Shown here: piece by piece, positions 27,783-35,282 of the stretch
How the letters are laid out: each line of letters opens with the position of its first letter
Position numbering within the stretch: the stretch's first letter is position 1
NCBI GenBank assembly: GCA_934148845.1
Contig: CAKPDH010000002.1
Coordinates: 62,001-126,000, forward strand
DNA: 64,000 nucleotides
Direction: 5' to 3'
DNA from: an uncultured Bacilli bacterium
GTDB lineage: Bacteria > Bacillota_I > Bacilli_A > RF39 > UBA660
The notes under the pieces: model-generated
The model's database searches: none
Told to the model about the DNA's origin: nothing
The model's input: the letters and a program-made list of their open reading frames with translations, nothing else
Made by a program: the position numbers and the translations under genes

Positions 27783-29249
27783 TTAGTTATTACTTTTTAA
27801 TTTTTTTATCTTTTGCATTTTTACATCATTTAATTCTTTTTCTTTTTTTATATTTTTATTTAAATTATTAATTTGTTCTTTTTGCCTTATTAATATTTTT
27901 TCAAGTTTATTTATATTATTAAATACTGGATTGTATTCATCTAATATTATTGAATATTTAGAATAAGTGTTTTTTATATTATCTTTCATTTTTGATATTT
28001 CAGATAACGAATCATTTATTATTGAAGATGTATAGTTAACTTTATCTTCTACTTGCATAACTTTTTTTGAAATATCTTCATAATCATAATTATATACTAT
28101 TTTTTGCTTTAACTCTAATCCTTTATTTATACTTTTTAATCCTCTATTTATTAATGTAGAACCTAAAGCTATACCAAATATATTTTTAAATGAAAGTGGA
28201 ATTGTTATAACACCGCCTATAAATTTCATCATTCCATTAATCACTTTGCCAAAAGAGGTATATGAGGATTCTATCTTTTTTGTAACTTCTATATATGATG
28301 CTTTATTTAAAAGTTCTAATACTTTTTTTTGATTTAATTCAAGTATTTCTTTTATTTTTTCATTTTTTCTTTGTAATTCTTCTAAATATTTTTTTTCTAA
28401 AGTAAATTTTATTTTTACATTAGTTTGAGTATTATTTACCTTTTCTATATCAGTTTTAATTTTATTTGTTTTTTTATATGATATTTCTATTTTCTTTATC
28501 TTATTTATCTCTGTCTTACAAACATTTACAAGCATTTTCATTTCATTTAAACTGGATTTCTTTTTATAATCACTTATTGCATTAATGAGTGTAATACTTT
28601 TAAAAATTTTAAATTCACTAAGATCATATTTTTCTTTAATAGAATCATATTCATCTTTAAGTTTTCTTACTTTATTTTGTAATTCTATATATTCCTTTTC
28701 ATATAAAGAATTATCTACATTATCTATCTTTACTTTATCGCTTAAAAAATCTATTTTATTTTCTATTTCAGATAATTCTTTCTTTGTATTATCTACAAAT
28801 TTATTTATCTCTTTTATTATAATAATTTCATCTTTTATCTTAGATTCTTCTTTATCAAAATCTAATACTTCTTTTGTTATTTTTGAATCGAGTGTTAAAG
28901 ATTCTAAATTAATTGACTTACTTTGATTATAATAAATAATAGATTTGTTTGTTACATCCAAGCTTTTATTTTCATATAACTTAGAATTTGATAGTTTATA
29001 AGAGTCTTTATCCTCTACTTTATATATTCCAGTTATTTTAATATTATCAAGTATATCTATATCTTCTAAATCTAATATATTATAATTAGAAACTTCTCTA
29101 AATCTTTTTAAATCTTCTAAATACTTCTTTTGTTTTTTCTTTTCTTCTATTGTATATTTAGACTTTATTATTTTTAAGTATCTAATTCTATATAGAAGAC
29201 TTATAAGTCTATCTTTTATCGATCCTTTTGCTCCTCTGTTTCCATCCAT
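27783..29249 (-). CDS. Coiled-coil protein with a short hydrophobic segment, unknown function
   Basis: 488 residues. Long charged helices (about 120-330 and 400-488) flank 'FGKVINGMMKFIGGVITIPLSFKNIFGIALGS' (around 335-365), which could insert in a membrane. A basic N-terminus (1-55) comes first. No enzymatic motif is visible. The layout, two coiled coils around a hydrophobic hairpin, recalls membrane-remodelling or phage-like scaffold proteins, but this is only resemblance. It starts the 29.2-26.9 kb cluster with the ASCH and HIT genes. Confidence 0.55.
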   Translation of the reverse strand: MDGNRGAKGSIKDRLISLLYRIRYLKIIKSKYTIEEKKKQKKYLEDLKRFREVSNYNILDLEDIDILDNIKITGIYKVEDKDSYKLSNSKLYENKSLDVTNKSIIYYNQSKSINLESLTLDSKITKEVLDFDKEESKIKDEIIIIKEINKFVDNTKKELSEIENKIDFLSDKVKIDNVDNSLYEKEYIELQNKVRKLKDEYDSIKEKYDLSEFKIFKSITLINAISDYKKKSSLNEMKMLVNVCKTEINKIKKIEISYKKTNKIKTDIEKVNNTQTNVKIKFTLEKKYLEELQRKNEKIKEILELNQKKVLELLNKASYIEVTKKIESSYTSFGKVINGMMKFIGGVITIPLSFKNIFGIALGSTLINRGLKSINKGLELKQKIVYNYDYEDISKKVMQVEDKVNYTSSIINDSLSEISKMKDNIKNTYSKYSIILDEYNPVFNNINKLEKILIRQKEQINNLNKNIKKEKELNDVKMQKIKKLKSNN

Positions 29250-29293
29250 AAAACCACCAGTTATATTATATCAAAAATATTAATATTTATATA

Positions 29294-29317
29294 CAAAAAA
29301 AATCCTTATTAGGATTA
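29294..29317 (-). terminator. Terminator after tRNA-Ser
   Basis: Stem AATCCT/AGGATT with loop AATA, followed by eight T on the minus strand. Confidence 0.85.
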
Positions 29318-29329
29318 TTAATCTATTAA

Positions 29330-29420
29330 TGGCGGAGCAGGAGGGATTTGAACCCTCGCACCAGTTGCCCGGTCTACACCCTTAGCAGGGGCGCCTCTTC
29401 AGCCTCTTGAGTACTACTCC
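29330..29420 (-). tRNA. tRNA-Ser (GCU)
   Basis: A 91-base class II tRNA with acceptor GGAGTAG/CTGCTCC, discriminator G and encoded CCA. The anticodon arm 'CCCCTGCTAAGGG' gives GCU (codons AGC/AGU). The long variable arm and T-loop 'GGTTCAAATCC' are typical of tRNA-Ser. Confidence 0.97.
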
Positions 29421-29504
29421 ACAGCCACATATAGATTATAGCATAAATATTTTTTTGTTTCAACATTTATTTTTATATTTTTTAATTTTTGAGGTAAATA
29501 TATT

Positions 29505-30155
29505 TTATTGAGTTATTAATTTATTGATTTTTTCTAGTACTTTTTTCTCTTTTCTTGATACTTGTACTTGACTAATTCCTACTATTTGTGCGGTTTCACT
29601 TTGAGTATAATCATTAAAGTATCTATTATATATAATACTTTTATCTTCCCCTCTTAAATTATTTAAAGCATCTTTAAGCATAATTAAATCTATTGTATTA
29701 TCAGATGAACCTATAACCTCTTCTAAAGTAAGTGCTTTCGTATCATCACTTACCTTATCATATATACTTTTGATTTTCTGATTACTAAGTAAAGCTTCTG
29801 ATACATAATATTCTGGTATCTCTAAATAATTTGCAACTTCTAAAGTTGTTGGTTCTTTCATTAATTTTTGTGATAACAAAATATAAGCTTTTTCTATTTT
29901 TAAATTTAATTTAGATATTTCTCTACTAACTTTTATTCCCTTATCTCCTTTTACAAGTTTACTCATTTCACCATATATATAATTAAATGCATATGTAGTA
30001 AATTTACAATTCATATTTGCATTATAATTTTTATATGCTTCAATCATTCCAAGTCTACCTGCTTGATATAAATCTTCTTTATATGGATAATTTTTAAATT
30101 TATTAGCTATATAATATATAAGATTTTGATTTTCTAAAATAATTTTTTCTTCCAT
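29505..30155 (-). CDS. SigF/SigG/SigB-type sigma factor
   Basis: 216 residues. Region 2 'EDLYQAGRLGMIEAYKNY' and 'FTTYAFNYIYGEMSKLVKG', region 3 'ISKLNLKIEKAYILLSQKLMKEPTTLEVANYLEI', region 4 'DKSIIYNRYFNDYTQSETAQIVGISQVQVSRKEK'. This is the group of sporulation and stress sigmas normally controlled by an anti-sigma kinase. GGGTGAAATAATG gives the start. It lies only 9 bases after a SpoIIAA-like gene, with no SpoIIAB gene between, so partner-switching control is missing at this locus. Confidence 0.85.
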   Translation of the reverse strand: MEEKIILENQNLIYYIANKFKNYPYKEDLYQAGRLGMIEAYKNYNANMNCKFTTYAFNYIYGEMSKLVKGDKGIKVSREISKLNLKIEKAYILLSQKLMKEPTTLEVANYLEIPEYYVSEALLSNQKIKSIYDKVSDDTKALTLEEVIGSSDNTIDLIMLKDALNNLRGEDKSIIYNRYFNDYTQSETAQIVGISQVQVSRKEKKVLEKINKLITQ

Positions 30156-30164
30156 TATTTCACC

Positions 30165-30506
30165 CTAATTCAATATTTTCATTGCGCTTAATTCATCTGG
30201 TATTTCATATACATAATTTATTAGTCTGCTCTTTTTTAGTCTCCTTCTTACAGAATCATTCCCACCACACATAAGACTTCTTCCTTCATTATTTTTGCAT
30301 ATTTCATAACTATAAAAAATCAAATTAATACCTTTAATATCTATAGACTTTAAATTTGAAAAATTAAACACAACATTTCTTATACCATTCTTTTTAATTA
30401 CACTTATAACCCTTTTATTAAATTTATGAAATGTATCTTTGTTTAAATCACCTCTTAATCTCACAAATAGTATTCCTCTTCTAAACTCAGTTCCTACATT
30501 TAACAT
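30165..30506 (-). CDS. STAS-domain (SpoIIAA-like) protein lacking the phospho-serine
   Basis: 113 residues with the SpoIIAA/RsbV fold: 'GILFVRLRGDLNKDT', 'VVFNFSNLKSIDIKGINLIFYSYEI', 'LMCGGNDSVRRRLKKSRL'. In SpoIIAA the motif is M-D-S-S-G-L with Ser58 phosphorylated by SpoIIAB; here it is I-D-I-K-G-I, placing Lys58 at the acceptor position. The protein therefore cannot be switched by serine phosphorylation at this site. AGGAAGGTGAATAT precedes the ATG. It is co-transcribed with the sigma gene. Confidence 0.8.
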   Translation of the reverse strand: MLNVGTEFRRGILFVRLRGDLNKDTFHKFNKRVISVIKKNGIRNVVFNFSNLKSIDIKGINLIFYSYEICKNNEGRSLMCGGNDSVRRRLKKSRLINYVYEIPDELSAMKILN

Positions 30507-30627
30507 ATATTCACCTTCCTATTTAATTTAGCACATTTTAAAATTCAATTATACATATTCGACAAAACTAGAATATTTTTTCTTTCATTTATATTATTCT
30601 ATATAAAACGCAAAAATCCTTATATTA

Positions 30628-30654
30628 TGAAAAAAAAGATCAAAATTGATCTTT
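30628..30654 (-). terminator. Terminator of the 85-residue gene
   Basis: Arms AAAGATCAA/TTGATCTTT followed by a T run on the minus strand. The stop codon lies in the stem. Confidence 0.8.
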
Positions 30655-30897
30655 CATCTCAAGGTATTTATTTATTTCTTCCTTATTATACTTTCTGAAT
30701 AAATTAATAAACTTCTTTTTTAATTTATTCATTTTATTTTCAATGTCATTTATTTCTTTTAATAAGTCACTATTTTTTTCTAGATTGTATAGTTTTTTTA
30801 ACTTATTTAATTTAATTTTTAAACTATTAAATTCAATAAGCGCTGATGACATATCCTCAGTTAAATTAAACTTAACTAATTCAAAATCATTCTTCAT
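30640..30897 (-). CDS. Small coiled-coil protein, unknown function
   Basis: About 85 residues, almost wholly helical with heptad-like Leu/Ile spacing and many Lys. No Cys, signal or motif. The ATG at 30897 follows GGAGGTTTAT, so the upstream TTG is not used. It lies between the AddB-like and STAS genes with its own terminator. Function cannot be assigned. Confidence 0.5.
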   Translation of the reverse strand: MKNDFELVKFNLTEDMSSALIEFNSLKIKLNKLKKLYNLEKNSDLLKEINDIENKMNKLKKKFINLFRKYNKEEINKYLEMKDQF

Positions 30898-30977
30898 ATA
30901 AACCTCCAATCTGATTTATATCTCTCCAATTGCCAAAATAATTATACCATGCATATTTAAATTCGTAAATTATTTTT

Positions 30978-33275
30978 TTATATTTCTTCATTTGGGATTA
31001 TTTTTACATAATCAGATTCTGTCTTATAACATAAATCTTTAAAATAGCAAAATTCGCATCCTATATTTTCATTATCATACTTTGGATTTATGTTAAAATT
31101 GGCATTCATTATGTTATCTATTGTATCATCTATTTTTTCTTTAGTTAAATCAATTAAATCATCTATTTTAGAATCATCTATTATTCTTTTTAGACTATTT
31201 GAACTAAAAGAGCCATCATTGTTTACTTTCAAATTAGTAATTACTTTACTATCTTTATAATTATAATCCAATAATTCAAGTATATCTCTATCGCTATTAG
31301 TATATCCTATTAACTTTAAACTATCTTTCTTCTCTTCATCACTTAAATTATTCAAAATAATATTTTGTAAATAAAAACCTACAAATCTTATATCCTTAAA
31401 TGCATATTTTGATAACAGCATATAAGTTGGAAGTTGTAAACCAATACCATACTTAGCATACCTTAAACTTGGCTTTTTAACATAAGTTTTATAATCTACT
31501 ATAGCAGCAATTATATTTAAGTCTTTTTTTGTATACATAATTTTATCAATAAATCCTACAAAATTAATATTATCCCTTATATTAATAGATATATTTTTTT
31601 CTGTTTCTATTAGATCAAGTTTAGAATATGATTTTTGCTCATTTAAAACATCAATTAAGTAATATAAATTAGAAATAGCTTTACTTAGAAAAAATTGTTT
31701 TGAACTATCTAATTTTATTTCGTTCTTTTTTATATATTTATTTACTTCTTCCTCTATATTAATTTTATTTTTTAATCCAATCATCAAAATATAATGATAA
31801 ATAGATCCTAGTTCAACACTAAATTTATCTAAATTAGTTTTTAAATTTAATATTTTATCAATATAAAACCTAAAACCACATCTATTATAATTATCCATTG
31901 ATGAATAAGATAAATTAAATTTTTCTAATTTATTTATATACGATTTTATTTTTTCACTATCTATATTTGTAAATTTATTAGAATATGTATTATAAGGGAT
32001 TGAATAATTAGAATTTAATATAGAAAGATATGAACTATTTTCATTAAACTTAATTAAATTATCTAAAAGTTCAGCAAGACGTATTTTACTACTAAGTTCT
32101 CCATAATCTTCCTTTATTTCAATTTCACATTTTATAGCTTTAATATTTAATTCATCAATTAAAAGTGATGGAAAATATGTATTAAATGTTGTCCTATTTT
32201 TATAAGTAATAGTCAAATTTTTAATGCTTTTAATTAGATTTTTAAATATTTGTTTTCTTCTTTTATTTAATTCAATTGTATTTTCTAAATACTCTGGTTT
32301 TATAGAATCATTTATATAATCTTCATCCTTTAATAATTTTGGAAAAACGCCTTGATTAAATCCAAGAATAAACGCATATTCATCAGTAAAATCATATCCA
32401 TCTAGACTTACTATTTCTATTTCATTTGTATATTTATCTTGATTTAAATAAGTATTGTTTAAGTCATGGTAAACTAATAATTTTAAATCCTCTAAATTGC
32501 ACCAAACATATTTATTTAAAATGTCTATTATTTTATTATAAGTATCAGTATTAGAATACTTTTCTATACTTTTTAAAGCTATATCTTTTCCAAAACTTAA
32601 ATTATTATAAAATGTATGCGCTACAACATTAGAAATAATTGGAATTTTTTTTTGCTTATTTATTTTCAAATTATAGAAATTAAATATTTTATTTACACTA
32701 TTTATATATTCATCTGGTAAATCTATTATTTTTATATTAGAGATACCAACTCCACTATCTATTAGCTTGGAAATAGTATTAGCAACATAATTAATTTCAT
32801 CAACATCAGTATCAAATTCAAAAACTTTTGGTTCATAATTTTTATATATTTTATTTATTAGCTCATATTTTATATCCTTTAATAAATATTTTAAAAATCT
32901 ACTAAGTTCATACTTATATATAATGATTTTTTTATTTTTAATATAATCTTTAAATTTTAAATTATATATTAACAAGTTATTACTATCAAGTTCATTTTTT
33001 ATACTATTTAAAAATTTAATTTTCTTATTATTACTATTAATATCTACTATTTTTATTAAATTATTTAAATATTCTAAAGCTATATCATAGTTAATATTAT
33101 ATTTTTTTATTAAATATAATATAGCTTTTTCATCATAGCTAAAATAATAATTTTTTATAAACTCTTCTATAGTCATAAATTTTATATTAACTATTTTTTT
33201 CATATTTTTTAATATTTGCTCTTTATAATTATTATTGCATATAATAATAGAATTTTCCTCTATATCTTCAATCAT
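30978..33275 (-). CDS. AddB-like PD-(D/E)XK nuclease family protein
   Basis: 765 residues, shorter than Bacillus AddB (about 1160). A Cys at 'NRCGFRFYIDKIL' (about 466) and 'CEFCYFKDLC' (about 740) fit the 4Fe-4S staple, and 'FVGFIDKIMYTKKDLNIIAAIVDYKTY' (about 575-600) supplies the D...DxK nuclease core. The middle has 'SLDGYDFTDEYAFILGFNQGVFP', an inactivated UvrD-like helicase fold. With AddA it would process double-strand ends for RecA. No addA is adjacent, which is unusual, so the partner is elsewhere or absent. Confidence 0.7.
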   Translation of the reverse strand: MIEDIEENSIIICNNNYKEQILKNMKKIVNIKFMTIEEFIKNYYFSYDEKAILYLIKKYNINYDIALEYLNNLIKIVDINSNNKKIKFLNSIKNELDSNNLLIYNLKFKDYIKNKKIIIYKYELSRFLKYLLKDIKYELINKIYKNYEPKVFEFDTDVDEINYVANTISKLIDSGVGISNIKIIDLPDEYINSVNKIFNFYNLKINKQKKIPIISNVVAHTFYNNLSFGKDIALKSIEKYSNTDTYNKIIDILNKYVWCNLEDLKLLVYHDLNNTYLNQDKYTNEIEIVSLDGYDFTDEYAFILGFNQGVFPKLLKDEDYINDSIKPEYLENTIELNKRRKQIFKNLIKSIKNLTITYKNRTTFNTYFPSLLIDELNIKAIKCEIEIKEDYGELSSKIRLAELLDNLIKFNENSSYLSILNSNYSIPYNTYSNKFTNIDSEKIKSYINKLEKFNLSYSSMDNYNRCGFRFYIDKILNLKTNLDKFSVELGSIYHYILMIGLKNKINIEEEVNKYIKKNEIKLDSSKQFFLSKAISNLYYLIDVLNEQKSYSKLDLIETEKNISINIRDNINFVGFIDKIMYTKKDLNIIAAIVDYKTYVKKPSLRYAKYGIGLQLPTYMLLSKYAFKDIRFVGFYLQNIILNNLSDEEKKDSLKLIGYTNSDRDILELLDYNYKDSKVITNLKVNNDGSFSSNSLKRIIDDSKIDDLIDLTKEKIDDTIDNIMNANFNINPKYDNENIGCEFCYFKDLCYKTESDYVKIIPNEEI

Positions 33276-33385
33276 ACTATCACCATAACTTTATTTCTAC
33301 ATAAGTTGATTATAGCAAAAATATTATCTTAATTCAATTTTAATTATTTAATATTTTTTTATTTTTACATATATTTATTTTACAT

Positions 33386-33418
33386 GTAAAAATAAAAGCC
33401 AAAGTTTTACTTTGACTT
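33386..33418 (-). terminator. Terminator after zinc-ribbon gene
   Basis: AGTCAAAG/CTTTGGCT arms (one G-T pair) followed by TTTTATTTTT on the minus strand. Confidence 0.7.
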
Positions 33419-33454
33419 ATTTAAATTTAATTTTCTATCATATCTATTAAGTAA

Positions 33455-34048
33455 TTATAAATCTTTAATTGTAATCTTATTTACATATCCACTATTATCA
33501 TAATTAAGAGATACATCATAATCCGTCCAATCACTTAATTTATCCCTAATTTCTTTTATTTTAAGTTCTTCATTTGAAGTAATATCTTTATATATAACAG
33601 TAATCTTGTGATCTTTATTCTTTTTATTATTAGTTACTATATCATCTAAAGTATGGGATATAGATATACCAGTTTTCTTTCCTGAAACAAGTTCATATTT
33701 ACTATTAAATAAATTAATATTAAAATCACTTTCACTACCAAAGTTTCTAAATATATTATATATGATAAAAACAAAAACTGAAACAAAAATTATAACAAAT
33801 AAGATAGAAATAACTTTTGAAATTTTACCAAAAGGAGAATTTTTCATTAATCCTTTCATTTTTTCAAAATTTTCTTCCATTTGTTCACTCTGCGCTTTTA
33901 AAACACCTTTTGTATACTTATACCCATCGCTATAAGCATCTTCAATATTAAAAGATGAGCCGCAAAATTTACAATCTAATTGTGTGGTTCCTTCTGGTGC
34001 TTTAAGCTTTGCGCCACAATTTTTACAATTTAGTTCAATTAGTTTCAC
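33455..34048 (-). CDS. Zinc-ribbon single-pass membrane protein
   Basis: About 197 residues: 'LNCKNCGAKLKAPEGTTQLDCKFCG' zinc ribbon (residues 6-30), a linker, one membrane helix (about 78-102) and a soluble C-terminus. Cytoplasmic zinc finger and extracytoplasmic tail are inferred. The GTG at 34048 fits AGGTGA (5-base spacing) and gives the usual 'MKLIEL' start; the upstream ATG and GTG overlap the ribosome site. Function unknown. Confidence 0.65.
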   Translation of the reverse strand: MKLIELNCKNCGAKLKAPEGTTQLDCKFCGSSFNIEDAYSDGYKYTKGVLKAQSEQMEENFEKMKGLMKNSPFGKISKVISILFVIIFVSVFVFIIYNIFRNFGSESDFNINLFNSKYELVSGKKTGISISHTLDDIVTNNKKNKDHKITVIYKDITSNEELKIKEIRDKLSDWTDYDVSLNYDNSGYVNKITIKDL

Positions 34049-34120
34049 ACACATCACCTAAAAATATTATATCTTAAAATTTAATATTAGTAAATATCCT
34101 ATTTAACCTAGTGCTATGTT

Positions 34121-34855
34121 TTATTTTTTTAATTCTTTTGTTTTTTCTTTATTTTTTATTATAAAATTATTTAATTCTTGATCAATTTGCTCTTCTGTTA
34201 TAAATCCATTTACATATTTAATATATATTAATATATCAATAAATTCCTTTACGTAAGGATACTTATTATCAAATATATATTTGAAATTTTCATCATACAT
34301 TTCAACTAAATCTTTCTTAGAATATTCAAAATAAATTAATATATCATCACTATTTAAGTATTCTTTTATACTATCATACTTATATATATGTATATCTTTT
34401 TCGTTTAAGTATTTTAATGAACTATTTGTAATTATAGCACACATATAAACTTTATCTTTATAATATAAATATTGCTCATAAAATTCTATATTTTTTGCAT
34501 TAACTATTCCTTCTTCAAATTTAAAATTTTTATTTTCAAATACAGATATTAATTTAGCTATATAAGGGCCAATTATATTAATATCAAAAGTCGCACTTTT
34601 ATGTATATTTTTTTTAATATTATCTCTTTCTTCTAAATATTTTTTATATTCTAAATATAATTTATATTCTAAAGCTTTATATTCATCTTTTACATTTTTT
34701 ATATCGTTTTCAAGTTTTAAATCAAGCAATTTAATAGCCTCATCATGTTGTTTTATAATATCTAATCTTTTATTGTTAAGTTTATCATACAATTCATTTT
34801 TCTTTAGTTCATACTCTTCGTACTTATCATTTAAAATTTTAAATTTTTCTTTCAT
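34121..34855 (-). CDS. Hypothetical coiled-coil protein
   Basis: About 244 residues. The first 90 residues form a charged coiled coil ('NKRLDIIKQHDEAIKLLDLKL'); the rest is a mixed domain with 'NIIGPYIAKLISVFENKNFKFEEG', no known motif. The ATG at 34855 has GGGTGA six bases upstream. It is the last chromosomal gene before the integrated element. Confidence 0.55.
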   Translation of the reverse strand: MKEKFKILNDKYEEYELKKNELYDKLNNKRLDIIKQHDEAIKLLDLKLENDIKNVKDEYKALEYKLYLEYKKYLEERDNIKKNIHKSATFDINIIGPYIAKLISVFENKNFKFEEGIVNAKNIEFYEQYLYYKDKVYMCAIITNSSLKYLNEKDIHIYKYDSIKEYLNSDDILIYFEYSKKDLVEMYDENFKYIFDNKYPYVKEFIDILIYIKYVNGFITEEQIDQELNNFIIKNKEKTKELKK

Positions 34856-34867
34856 TAAATCACCCAT

Positions 34868-35282
34868 TTAAAGTATAGCACATAATTAGATTAATATTTT
34901 ATATAAATTTTAAATGATAAATATAAAAATTATTTATATTATATTCTTTTATTATTGATTTTTATATATAGAAAAATTAATAAAAGTGATAAAAATTCCA
35001 TTAGATTTATCAATAAACCCTAACTTATTTTAAATTTGTGTACCTAAAACTACTTAATAGTTCTAAAACCCTTTAATATAAACAAAAATGAGAGCTTGCG
35101 CTCTCTTCAGGGGGAAATATTATTATCAGTTCGTAACAATTTAATAATTAGTTAAAGTCTTACAAAATAAGGCTTTTTCTTTTATCTAAATTTATAAAAG
35201 TTTATAAAAATAATTTTATTTTTGAGGTTTAGTATCTAGTTTTAGTATCTATAAAATTTTGTGTATTTATCTTTAATTATTA
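34868..35282. other. Left end of integrative element (putative attL with arm sites)
   Basis: No gene is visible. At 35077-35087 TATAAACAAAA, then a hairpin GAGAGC/GCTCTC (35091-35106), then TTCAGGGGG (35106-35114). The same order (TATAAACAAAA, a different hairpin, TTCAGGGGG) recurs at 47069-47112. TTTAGTATCTA occurs at 35228-35238 and 35241-35251, matching arm-like copies at the other end. This fits the two attachment ends of one element, with variable sequence between shared core parts. Confidence 0.6.

Noticed and set aside
30156..30164. A hidden spoIIAB gene between the SpoIIAA-like and sigma genes
   Set aside because: Only 9 bases separate the two reading frames, and no kinase-like frame overlaps them.
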